Of a DNA stretch of 10,007 nt, positions 1 to 7,052 are shown piece by piece (the first letter of the stretch is position 1; each line of letters starts with the position of its first letter). This stretch comes from Verrucomicrobiota bacterium (GTDB lineage: Bacteria > Verrucomicrobiota > Verrucomicrobiia > Verrucomicrobiales > Akkermansiaceae), in NCBI GenBank assembly GCA_009885905.1, contig VFJU01000426.1:1-10007 (forward strand), read 5' to 3'. Both the position numbers and the translations under genes were made by a program. Below the pieces are notes generated by a model that was not told the origin of the DNA, did not search any database, and worked only from the letters and a program-made list of their open reading frames with translations.

Positions 1-30
1 GCTTCGTTTCTTGACCACCCACAACGCTCC

Positions 31-36
31 GGTGAT
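31..36 (+). promoter_or_regulatory. Probable ribosome binding site of lnt
   Basis: GGTGAT lies 9 bases before the ATG at 46 and matches the 3' part of the extended Shine-Dalgarno sequence (complement of AUCACC at the 16S 3' end). It supports the ATG at 46 as the start, because the reading frame itself is open back to base 1 without a stop. Confidence 0.4.
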
Positions 37-45
37 GATCCACTC

Positions 46-1725
46 ATGAGCAAGGTAGCGGGATGGGCGCCAGTCGTGGCGGCGGTGGCCAGTGGCGTAA
101 TGGTGGCGGGACTTTTCCCACCGTTTCACCATACGGCGTTGGTGTGGACGGCTCTGCTGCCTCTGCTTTGGGCGCTTAGGTCGCTCTCTGGGAAACGCGC
201 AGGTTGGCGGGGCTTCGGCATCGGTTACCTTGCGGGCGCAGTGAGCTGCTTGATCCAGTTCAATTGGTTAGCCACCGTCTCGTCACTGGCGGCAGTGCTC
301 TTGCCGCTTTACCTCGCCATCTTCTGGGGACTCTTCGGGAGCTTCGCCGCCACACTCGGCAAGCCACGGCACGATGGCGGCCCTGTGGAACGCCTGCGCG
401 TGGCGTTCTGTCTGGCGGCGGTGTGGGCGGGATTGGAGTGGCTACGCGGTTGGTTGTTCACCGGCTTTGGCTGGAATCCTCTCGGCGTCGCGTTCCATGA
501 ATCGCGAGTCATGGCGCAGGGCGCAGATGTGTTAGGCGTGCTGGGACTTTCTCTGTTAGTTGTTTTCACCCAGTCGATTCTAATTTCGATCACCCAAAAA
601 AATTCTGCTAGACGCTGGGACTTGCGAGTCGCCGCATTGGTGGTGATTTCATTCTACGTTTACGGAAAATGGCGGATAAAAATCGAGCAACAGGCGCAAA
701 CCATCCCTCTGAAATCGCTGCTCGTTCAAATCAATATCCCACAAAATGCAGCGCAGGTTTTATGGACGGATCTACAAATCCACCAAGCGTATGAAGATGA
801 AACTCTCAAAGCGTTAGAGAAACTAAAAACACCCGAGGGCAAGCTCTCGCCCGACTGGCCGAGCTGGGTGATCTGGCCGGAGTGCGCGCTCACTGGCCGC
901 ATTCTCCGCACAAATACCGGTGATTGGGCGACCTGGCAAATCAATCACGACACGGTGGATCAAGTCCGCAGCGCCGGACCGTTCTCGCTGATCTATGGCG
1001 TGAATGAGTTAGAAGCGGAAAAAGTCGGCACGGATCTCATCATGAAAACGGACGGCCGTGCCTATAACTCGCTCGCCGTGATGTCGCCAGAAGATGACCT
1101 ACAAACTTACCGCAAACACCACTTGGTGATTTTTGGAGAGACCATTCCATTCGTGGACTCGCTGCCATTTTTAAAACAAATTTACGAACAACAATCCGGC
1201 ATGAAATTCGGCGGATCGTTCACGCCGGGTGACTCGTTAGATCCGATGCCTCTGCTTGCCGGCGGGACAACGATCGGGGTGATCCCGACAGTTTGCTTTG
1301 AAGATTCAGTCTCCCGCTTGACTCGTAAATTCACCCGCCCAGATCCACAAGTGATCATCAACGTCACCAACGACGGATGGTTCAAGGAGTCGCCGGCCGC
1401 CGCGCAGCATTTTGCAAATGCCCGGTTCCGAACCATCGAACTCCGCCGGCCGATGCTGCGCTGTGCGAATAGCGGCGTCAGCGCGGCGGTCGACTCGACA
1501 GGATCTACGGCAAATCCTCGCACCGGGGTCCCACAAATCTTGGTGGACTTTCAAGGCAGTCATTTCACCCGAGGGTCTCTGCTGACAGAACTAAAAATCC
1601 CGCTTCACCCGAGTTTTTCGCTCTACGAACGGATTGGGGACTTGGGGATCTTAAGCATGGCGGCGCTTGGCTTGTTTTTCTCGGTTTTTCCCCGCAACAA
1701 GTCATTGCCCACCAAGGGGAATTGA
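46..1725 (+). CDS. lnt: Apolipoprotein N-acyltransferase
   Basis: Lnt is an inner-membrane enzyme that moves an acyl chain from a phospholipid to the free amino group of the N-terminal cysteine of apolipoproteins, the last step of lipoprotein maturation. The 559-residue protein has a hydrophobic multi-helix N-terminal part (about residues 8-210), a periplasmic nitrilase-like (CN hydrolase) domain (about 222-520) and a last membrane helix (about 531-548), the family architecture. The expected Glu-Lys-Cys triad is visible: E279 in IWPEC, K357 in YRKHHL and C417 in PTVCFED. Other family blocks are FGETIPF (363-369), NVTNDGWF (439-446) and the RRPMLRCANSGV stretch (468-479). Length is slightly above the E. 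coli enzyme (about 510). The frame is open to the window edge, so a longer N-terminus cannot be fully excluded, but the ATG at 46 has a plausible ribosome site and gives a normal N-terminus. It is a housekeeping gene, unrelated in function to the rhodopsin cassette. Confidence 0.95.
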   Translation: MSKVAGWAPVVAAVASGVMVAGLFPPFHHTALVWTALLPLLWALRSLSGKRAGWRGFGIGYLAGAVSCLIQFNWLATVSSLAAVLLPLYLAIFWGLFGSFAATLGKPRHDGGPVERLRVAFCLAAVWAGLEWLRGWLFTGFGWNPLGVAFHESRVMAQGADVLGVLGLSLLVVFTQSILISITQKNSARRWDLRVAALVVISFYVYGKWRIKIEQQAQTIPLKSLLVQINIPQNAAQVLWTDLQIHQAYEDETLKALEKLKTPEGKLSPDWPSWVIWPECALTGRILRTNTGDWATWQINHDTVDQVRSAGPFSLIYGVNELEAEKVGTDLIMKTDGRAYNSLAVMSPEDDLQTYRKHHLVIFGETIPFVDSLPFLKQIYEQQSGMKFGGSFTPGDSLDPMPLLAGGTTIGVIPTVCFEDSVSRLTRKFTRPDPQVIINVTNDGWFKESPAAAQHFANARFRTIELRRPMLRCANSGVSAAVDSTGSTANPRTGVPQILVDFQGSHFTRGSLLTELKIPLHPSFSLYERIGDLGILSMAALGLFFSVFPRNKSLPTKGN

Positions 1726-1860
1726 AATTTTAGAGACTTTTTACTTGTCGTGTCTTTCTCACCTGCTTGTTTCGCGGGGACGCATTCCACTGACCAAGTT
1801 TAAAAATCCTTAATCGGCATAAAAACCGCTTACCTGTGACAGAGTCTCCTTTTTAGCCCT

Positions 1861-2520
1861 ATGATTTTCCCTGAGAACGTTAACCTCACACCCATCACCG
1901 ACCGCCGCAAGGTGATCGGTACGCTCGGCCTCGCTGGGCTTGGTGCCTTGCTGTCGGCCTCGAAAGCGGACGCTCTCACCGTTACGCCGTCTCCAAAAAT
2001 CAGCGTTCCCACCCGCTCCTCGGCTCAACCGACTACCCTGCAGCCACTTGTTTGCAACGACTTACCCGAAGAGTGGCTCCATCGCGAAGCCAAGTTGCTG
2101 CCTGGGTACAGTCGCTACCTTGCCAAGTTAAACCTTAAGAGCATTTGCCCAAAGCAGGTGATCGAGGCACACGCCAAATCTACAGGCCCCATCTGGAACA
2201 CATTGCCACCGAAAGCGTGGTGGACTCGCATGGGTTACACGCTCCGCGTCGCCGACCGAATTGCGTTGGAAATGAATGTTTCTCAAGTCGAAATCATCTC
2301 TGCATACCGCTGCCCAGCCTATAACGCCAACTGCGAAGGCGCAAAGTCACGCTCATGGCATCAGGCAAACGTCGCCTTAGACATAAAATTCCCGATGCGC
2401 CCAGCACGCGTCGCCTCGGTGGCACGAAACCTCCGCGACCGTGGCCTCTTTAAAGGTGGCGTCGGTGGTTATTGGAATTTCACCCACATCGACTCCCGAG
2501 GGGAAAACATGGATTGGTGA
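1861..2520 (+). CDS. Tat-exported M15/YcbK-like peptidase
   Basis: This 219-residue protein is probably a zinc-dependent peptidoglycan peptidase or carboxypeptidase of the M15 superfamily (YcbK/DUF882-like) acting outside the cytoplasmic membrane. The N-terminus has a twin-arginine-like signal: R15-R16 in TDRRKVIG, then a hydrophobic stretch to about residue 33 and an Ala-rich end (about 33-38). A Pro/Ser/Thr-rich linker (40-62) follows. The C-terminal half has the family fold motifs: ISAYRCPAYN (146-155, compare the usual SGYRSP), SWHQANVALDI with putative zinc ligands H167 and D174, and THID with H209 and D211. The protein ends directly after a final Trp, as M15-like domains often do. No Shine-Dalgarno sequence is seen before the ATG, but later starts would remove the signal peptide. 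It is separated from lnt by 135 bases and from the rhodopsin by 342, so it is probably transcribed on its own. The exact substrate cannot be read from the sequence. Confidence 0.75.
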   Translation: MIFPENVNLTPITDRRKVIGTLGLAGLGALLSASKADALTVTPSPKISVPTRSSAQPTTLQPLVCNDLPEEWLHREAKLLPGYSRYLAKLNLKSICPKQVIEAHAKSTGPIWNTLPPKAWWTRMGYTLRVADRIALEMNVSQVEIISAYRCPAYNANCEGAKSRSWHQANVALDIKFPMRPARVASVARNLRDRGLFKGGVGGYWNFTHIDSRGENMDW

Positions 2521-2529
2521 GGACGCGCC

Positions 2530-2544
2530 AGCTCTAACAGAGCT
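2530..2544 (+). terminator. Small hairpin after peptidase gene, weak terminator
   Basis: AGCTCT (2530-2535) and AGAGCT (2539-2544) form a perfect 6-base-pair stem with an AAC loop, beginning 10 bases after the peptidase stop codon. The position suits a transcript end. No T tract follows, so it is not a canonical intrinsic terminator and may only protect the 3' end. Confidence 0.3.
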
Positions 2545-2653
2545 CATTGGCCCGCTGAATCGGTATGGTGGGCGGCGCTGATGATGGATTCGCTTACCCG
2601 TTCTGATGGCACTGGTCAGCTAAAAAAGCCTCTCTGTGTCGTATCCTGTCACT

Positions 2654-2696
2654 TTGTGAAGTTTTAGGTTGACGCATATTAAGAGTGTCTTAAGGT
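2654..2696 (+). promoter_or_regulatory. Two overlapping promoter candidates for the photosystem cassette
   Basis: Candidate one is TTGTGA (2654-2659), a 17-base spacer and TATTAA (2677-2682). Candidate two is TTGACG (2669-2674), a 16-base spacer and TAAGGT (2691-2696). Each is a moderate match to the sigma70 consensus with good spacing. Either would give an untranslated leader of roughly 160-180 bases before the rhodopsin ATG. These are pattern matches in AT-rich DNA, where chance hits are common. Confidence 0.3.
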
Positions 2697-2709
2697 CGAA
2701 TCAATCCGA

Positions 2710-2732
2710 GATAAAATATATCAAAATTTATC
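2710..2732. repeat. AT-rich inverted repeat in the rhodopsin leader
   Basis: GATAAA (2710-2715) and TTTATC (2727-2732) are a perfect 6-base inverted repeat with an 11-base AT-only-but-one spacer. It lies just downstream of the promoter candidates. It could be an operator half-site pair or a weak hairpin in the leader, but symmetric hits are expected by chance in sequence this AT-rich. Confidence 0.25.
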
Positions 2733-2862
2733 GTTAGATTAGAATTTTTCTCTTAACCCATACAAATTACTTGGTCCAGTTTCATGTGACTCACACCCGC
2801 TAGGAAGTTTTATTCTCCACCGTGTAAATTAAACTAATCAATTATTACCAACGAGCAAACAA

Positions 2863-3681
2863 ATGAAATCACACACACTCAAAAAAGCCTCAATCATTCT
2901 TGGGGGATTATTAATTCCTAACTTGTTAATGGCTGCGCCAATGAACTCCATCTTGGCCACGTCGGACATAACTCTCAAATCCAATGACTTCGTCGGGGTG
3001 TCATTCTGGGTGATATCAATGGCGCTGATCGCAGCGACGGCATTTTTCTTCATGGAAACCCAACGCGTGACGGCGAAATGGAAGACGTCGCTTACGGTTT
3101 CAGGATTGGTCACTCTCGTGGCCGCAGTTCATTATTTTTACATGCGCGATGTATGGGTGGCCACCGGTGAAACACCAACGGTTTTTCGATACATCGACTG
3201 GTTGATCACCGTGCCACTTTTGATGGTGGAGTTTTATCTAATTTTGTCTGCGGTCACCAAAGTATCTGCTGGAATATTCTGGCGGTTAGTTCTTGGCTCT
3301 CTCGTCATGTTAGTCGGTGGCTACCTGGGAGAAGCGGGTTACATGAACACAATGTTCGCATTCGTCATTGGTATGATCGGGTGGGCATACATCCTCTTTG
3401 AAATTTTCTTTGGCGAAGCCAGCAAAGTGAATGCAGAGTCTGCTCCTCCAGCGGTGCAATCTGCTTTCAAGCTCATGCGCGGCATCGTGACCATTGGCTG
3501 GGCGATCTACCCACTCGGCTACTTCGTCGGCTATCTTGCTAACAAAAGCCCAGCTGAAAGCGCAGATTTACTAAACATCATCTACAACCTAGCAGACGTG
3601 ATCAACAAAATCGCGTTCGGTCTAATCATCTGGTCTGTCGCGACTCGCCACTCAGACGAGGCTGCAGAAGCTCGTAAATAA
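2863..3681 (+). CDS. Green-absorbing proteorhodopsin, light-driven proton pump
   Basis: This 272-residue, seven-helix retinal protein pumps protons out of the cell in light. A signal peptide (about residues 1-25, KK at 7-8 then a hydrophobic run ending MAA) is followed by helices at roughly 45-63, 74-94, 107-131, 137-157, 161-183, 205-226 and 235-261. Key residues, aligned by eye to the SAR86 green proteorhodopsin, are H90 (H75), R109 (R94), D112 (D97, Schiff-base acceptor), T116 (T101), E123 (E108, internal donor), D245 (D227) and K249 (K231, retinal lysine). The D-T-E helix C triad marks a proton pump rather than a sodium or chloride pump. L120 sits at the spectral switch (position 105), which predicts green absorption. 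F167 matches F152, so the side opening used by antenna-binding rhodopsins is probably closed. The gene heads the retinal-synthesis cluster. No Shine-Dalgarno is seen before the ATG; the signal peptide fixes this start. Confidence 0.97.
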   Translation: MKSHTLKKASIILGGLLIPNLLMAAPMNSILATSDITLKSNDFVGVSFWVISMALIAATAFFFMETQRVTAKWKTSLTVSGLVTLVAAVHYFYMRDVWVATGETPTVFRYIDWLITVPLLMVEFYLILSAVTKVSAGIFWRLVLGSLVMLVGGYLGEAGYMNTMFAFVIGMIGWAYILFEIFFGEASKVNAESAPPAVQSAFKLMRGIVTIGWAIYPLGYFVGYLANKSPAESADLLNIIYNLADVINKIAFGLIIWSVATRHSDEAAEARK

Positions 3682-3716
3682 CGGGTGGATCGTCCGCTAC
3701 GCTTAAGCATATCGAT

Positions 3717-3720
3717 GAGG
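3717..3720 (+). promoter_or_regulatory. Ribosome binding site deciding the GTG start of crtE
   Basis: GAGG ends 8 bases before GTG 3729-3731. The nearby ATG at 3715 is out of frame with crtE, so this site supports the GTG start. The 47-base gap between the rhodopsin and crtE also holds the 8-base palindrome GCTTAAGC (3701-3708) but no terminator-like hairpin, so read-through from the rhodopsin is expected. Confidence 0.5.
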
Positions 3721-3728
3721 TTCAGCAA

Positions 3729-4637
3729 GTGGCTACCAAGTCTATCGTGAACATTTCTTCTCCATCACGGCTCGCTCCAATTCAATCTGAATTGGACGAG
3801 CTCGTGGGTGAAGTGGAGTCGTTCATGAAACAACAGTTGCTCACGGAGGTGAATCTGGAATCTGCCGCCGCCGTGGCCGCAGTTTACCATCTCGAGAGCG
3901 GCGGTCGCAGAATTCGTGCACGGCTTGCGCTGCAAGCGAGCCTAGCACTTGAGCTAAATCGTAGTGACGCAATCATCCTTGCCGCCACCGTCGAATTTTT
4001 ACACAATGCTTCGCTCATTCACGATGATCTCCAAGATGACGAAGTGATGCGACATGGAATGCCCACCGTCGGTGCGGCGTTCGGAACCAACATCGCCATC
4101 TGTGTGGGGGATCTTTTTTTATCCGCCACCTATGGGACTCTAGGGGCTTACAGCAATTCAAGCCGATTGCCACAACTCATTGCCTCGGTGCATGCGGCAA
4201 CTTCCGCAGCGATACGAGGTCAATGCGCTGGTTTCCCGCATGACGAGGGCGACTCGCCTAATAATCTGAATTTTTACCGCCAGGTCGCCATCGAGAAGTC
4301 GGGAGCATTGCTCAGCTTGCCACTAAAGTTGGCATTTCTCGCGGCGGGCTGCGAGCAATACGTCCAACAAGCGGACGAGGCGGCAAAGGAATTCGCCGTG
4401 GGCTATCAGATCATGGATGATTTGCAGGATTTTGAAAAAGACGGTCCCATGGCCATGAATGTGGTGGTCGTCCTGCAGGCGAATTGGCATATAGAAACCG
4501 CGATGGAGCTGGCACGTCAAATGGGCTTAGATCACTTGCAAAACGCGGCAGATTTAGCCGAAAAACTACCAAATGGTGTTGGGTATTTATTACGGAACTT
4601 GGCCATCTCACTGAGGCAAGATCCACCAACGACCTAA
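3729..4637 (+). CDS. crtE: Geranylgeranyl diphosphate synthase (polyprenyl synthetase)
   Basis: This enzyme adds isopentenyl diphosphate units to an allylic diphosphate to make the C20 precursor for phytoene. It is a soluble all-helical protein of 302 residues, a usual family length. Visible motifs are GGRRIRA (58-64, the GGKRLRP-type diphosphate-binding block), the first Asp-rich motif DDLQDDEVMR (99-108) and the second DDLQDFEKD (230-238), which bind magnesium and the substrates. The first motif has two residues between the aspartates and lacks the insertion common in classical bacterial CrtE. The residue five before it is Ala (A94), a small side chain that in relatives permits longer products. 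C20 is therefore inferred mainly from the neighbouring phytoene synthase gene. It starts with GTG, behind GAGG at 3717-3720, and ends 1 base before crtI, so the two are probably co-translated. A longer-chain quinone-type prenyl synthase is a less likely alternative. Confidence 0.88.
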   Translation: MATKSIVNISSPSRLAPIQSELDELVGEVESFMKQQLLTEVNLESAAAVAAVYHLESGGRRIRARLALQASLALELNRSDAIILAATVEFLHNASLIHDDLQDDEVMRHGMPTVGAAFGTNIAICVGDLFLSATYGTLGAYSNSSRLPQLIASVHAATSAAIRGQCAGFPHDEGDSPNNLNFYRQVAIEKSGALLSLPLKLAFLAAGCEQYVQQADEAAKEFAVGYQIMDDLQDFEKDGPMAMNVVVVLQANWHIETAMELARQMGLDHLQNAADLAEKLPNGVGYLLRNLAISLRQDPPTT

Positions 4638-4638
4638 C

Positions 4639-6114
4639 ATGCAGCAGCAAGCGATTGTTATTGGTTCCGGATTTGGCGGCATCGCTGGAGCACTACGATT
4701 AAGAGCCAAAGGCTACGCGGTAACGCTCTTGGATCGTTGTGATCAACTCGGTGGCCGCGCCCAAGTTTTTGAGCGCGCCGGATTCACCCACGATGCTGGA
4801 CCAACAGTGATCACGGCGCCTTTTTTGCTCGAAGAGTTGTTCTCTCTTTTTGGCGAAAAATTTTCAGATCATGTCAAACTTGTGCCCATGAACCCATGGT
4901 ACCGTTTTTACTTTGCGGATGGTGACACGTTTAATTATGGCGGCAGCTTGGAAGAGACGTTGGATGAAATCACCAGAATTGAACCACGTGATCGCGCTGG
5001 ATATCTTGCACTGTTAGAGCACAGCAAGCGTATTTACGATGTTGGTTTCACCGCGCTTTCTGCGCAGCCATTTCATCAGTTGACCACGATGCTGCGCCAG
5101 ATTCCCCGTTTGATCGGATTGCGAAATTACGAGACCGTCTGGAGCATGGTGTCGCGGCATTTGCACAGTCCTAAGCTTAGACAGGCGTTCTCGATCCAAC
5201 CGCTCTTAGTCGGTGGCAATCCTTTCGACACGACAAGTATTTATGGGCTAATTCATTTCCTCGAACGCGCTCATGGAGTCCATTTTGCGATGGGCGGTAC
5301 CGGAGCAATTGTCCAAGCCCTCGGCGACTTGATGCGGCGACACGACATCGAAATCCGATTAGGCACCACCGTGGAGCGCGTGAAAATCGAAAATGGCACA
5401 GCCACGGGTGTGGAACTTGCCGATGGCACGACAATGTCTGCCGATGTCATCGTATCCAATGCCGATGCGGCTCACTTGTACCGAAAAATGATTCCGCAAT
5501 CTCAGCAGGCGCTATCGACTCGTGCAAAGCTTGCCATGGCACATTACTCGATGGGGCTTTTCGTGCTCTACTTCGGCACGACACGGACCTACCCGGAAGT
5601 AGCGCATCACACGATCTGGCTTGGCGAACGCTATCGAGAATTACTCGACGACATTTTTTACCGCAAGGTTCTCTCCGAAGATTTTTCGCTCTATTTGCAT
5701 CGACCCACAGCGACCGATTCCAGCTTCGCGCCCACAGGTTGCGACAGCTTCTATGTACTCTGCCCGGTGCCTAACATGCAGGGACAAATCGACTGGGATA
5801 TTGAAGGCCCCCGCTTAACGGAACGCATCGTCGCTGCGCTAGACCGGACAATACTGCCAGGTCTGGCATCGACAATTGTAGAGAAATTCTACAAGACCCC
5901 TGCCGATTTCCAACACGATTACCGCAGTGAACACGGAGCAGGATTTTCCGTCGCACCGATCTTTCGCCAATCAGCTTGGTTTCGCTTTCATAATCGGGCT
6001 GAGGGAATCAAAAATCTCTACCTCACGGGAGCCGGTACCCACCCCGGCGCCGGGATGCCCGGCGTGCTATGTTCCGCAAAAGTAGTGGATGCACTCATTC
6101 CATGCAGCTCATGA
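4639..6114 (+). CDS. crtI: Phytoene desaturase, lycopene-forming
   Basis: CrtI is an FAD-dependent, membrane-associated oxidoreductase that introduces the double bonds converting phytoene to lycopene. The 491-residue protein has an N-terminal dinucleotide-binding fold with the GSGFGG motif (9-14), an acidic residue at the end of the second strand (D32), the LGGRAQ block (37-42) and DAGPTVIT (52-59), all typical of CrtI. Near the C-terminus is the bacterial-type phytoene dehydrogenase signature around TGAGTHPGAGMPGV (463-476). The ATG lies 1 base after the crtE stop with no close Shine-Dalgarno (the nearest purine run, GAGG at 4613-4616, is too far), so translational coupling is likely. It overlaps the crtB start by 4 bases. 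The number of desaturation steps cannot be read directly, but crtY next door argues for a lycopene product. A diapophytoene (C30) desaturase is possible but does not fit the neighbours. Confidence 0.93.
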   Translation: MQQQAIVIGSGFGGIAGALRLRAKGYAVTLLDRCDQLGGRAQVFERAGFTHDAGPTVITAPFLLEELFSLFGEKFSDHVKLVPMNPWYRFYFADGDTFNYGGSLEETLDEITRIEPRDRAGYLALLEHSKRIYDVGFTALSAQPFHQLTTMLRQIPRLIGLRNYETVWSMVSRHLHSPKLRQAFSIQPLLVGGNPFDTTSIYGLIHFLERAHGVHFAMGGTGAIVQALGDLMRRHDIEIRLGTTVERVKIENGTATGVELADGTTMSADVIVSNADAAHLYRKMIPQSQQALSTRAKLAMAHYSMGLFVLYFGTTRTYPEVAHHTIWLGERYRELLDDIFYRKVLSEDFSLYLHRPTATDSSFAPTGCDSFYVLCPVPNMQGQIDWDIEGPRLTERIVAALDRTILPGLASTIVEKFYKTPADFQHDYRSEHGAGFSVAPIFRQSAWFRFHNRAEGIKNLYLTGAGTHPGAGMPGVLCSAKVVDALIPCSS

Positions 6115-7052
6115 ATGAGCCTGCCGCTAACGTGGCACTCGCAGCCGCCCGCGCCGTTTTGGCGGAGAAAGGCCGCAGTTTTTTCTGGGCAAGTCACCTG
6201 TTAGGGAAAAAACACGCTGGCCGCGCAACTCGACTTTACGCATTCTGCCGTTACCTTGACGATCTAGCAGATGAGGCATCCTCGCCAGAAGACGCTAGAT
6301 TAGCTTTATCGCATGCCCGAGAATCAATCGTCACGGGTGAAACTTCTGACCCCATACTCGAAGATGGAATCGACCTCATGAAAGAGTGCGGCATCTTGCC
6401 AGCGGTCGTTCTAGAATTGATTTGCGGCATCACCTCCGATTTGGAGACCGTGCGCATGACTGACGAGGCAGACTTGCTCCGCTATTGTTATCGTGTCGCT
6501 GGAACTGTAGGTCTTATGATGTGTTGCGTGTTAGATACTAAAAATCCTTTAGCGCTAGCGCACGCAGTGGACCTAGGAATAGCGATGCAAATTACAAATA
6601 TCTGCCGTGACGTTGCGGAGGATGCCAGACTGGGTCGACGATATTTACCTGCATCGCTCGTGGGTGATGTCTCACCTGATCAACTAATCTGGCCTTCCAC
6701 CATTCTACAGCCCATCTTGATTAAAAGCCTAGCCCATCTACTAGACAAAGCGGATCAATTCTATCAGAGTGGCGAACTTGGTCTGCCCTATCTTCCTCTT
6801 CGAGCTCGTAGTGGCATCCTTGTCGCAGCCAGCATCTATCAAGCCATCGGCATCCGCTTGGCACAACGCAATTTTGCCTATTGGGCTGGTCGCGCGTCGG
6901 TTTCCGACAGGCAAAAATTCGGTATCTCGCTTCACGAGTTGGCCACCAAACCATTTCAACTGGATTTTTGGAAGTGTCACACGGCGCATCGCGTGAATCT
7001 TCATGTCGCCCTCAAGGGTTTACCTGGAATTGTGAATCAAGATGCAACATGA
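6111..7052 (+). CDS. crtB: Phytoene synthase
   Basis: CrtB joins two geranylgeranyl diphosphates head to head to give phytoene, the first committed carotenoid step. With the start at 6111 the protein has 313 residues, near the family norm. The two Asp-rich substrate-binding regions are clear: FCRYLDDLADEA (45-56) and NICRDVAEDARLGRRYLP (163-180). The early KGRSFFWA stretch matches the conserved SFxxA block of squalene/phytoene synthases. I chose the ATG at 6111 because it forms an ATGA overlap with the crtI stop (6112-6114), as at crtY-blh. In-frame ATGs at 6102 and 6069 would overlap crtI further and add residues with no visible family similarity. No clear Shine-Dalgarno precedes any of them, consistent with coupling to crtI translation. 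It overlaps crtY by 11 bases. Confidence 0.93.
   Translation: MNEPAANVALAAARAVLAEKGRSFFWASHLLGKKHAGRATRLYAFCRYLDDLADEASSPEDARLALSHARESIVTGETSDPILEDGIDLMKECGILPAVVLELICGITSDLETVRMTDEADLLRYCYRVAGTVGLMMCCVLDTKNPLALAHAVDLGIAMQITNICRDVAEDARLGRRYLPASLVGDVSPDQLIWPSTILQPILIKSLAHLLDKADQFYQSGELGLPYLPLRARSGILVAASIYQAIGIRLAQRNFAYWAGRASVSDRQKFGISLHELATKPFQLDFWKCHTAHRVNLHVALKGLPGIVNQDAT

Larger units (their letters stand above)
2521..2862 (+). other. Gene-free region before proteorhodopsin
   Basis: I see no coding potential here; the only ATG-led frames I noticed are very short. The first part (to about 2640) has ordinary GC and contains a small hairpin right after the peptidase stop codon. From about 2641 the sequence turns AT-rich: the row 2701-2760 holds only 15 G or C bases out of 60. 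Two overlapping sigma70-like promoter candidates and an AT-rich inverted repeat lie in this part, and the rhodopsin start has no recognisable ribosome site. The stretch is best read as the regulatory region and long untranslated leader of the photosystem cassette. Confidence 0.6.

Noticed and set aside
2621..2890. The 11-base word AAAAAAGCCTC near 2624 and again near 2881 as an attachment-site repeat
   Set aside because: It is short and low in complexity, the second copy lies within the signal-peptide codons of the rhodopsin, and no recombinase gene is nearby. Coincidence is the simplest reading.
2863..3681. Xanthorhodopsin-type or sodium-pumping rhodopsin
   Set aside because: The helix C residues are D-T-E and not N-D-Q, and Phe occupies the antenna-opening position.
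4411..4702. Open frames in other phases over the crtE-crtI junction
   Set aside because: They are shadows of two well-supported genes and have no motif of their own.
6069..6110. Longer crtB with an ATG at 6069 or 6102
   Set aside because: It would overlap crtI by up to 46 bases and add residues without family similarity. The ATGA overlap at 6111 matches the style of the crtY-blh junction.
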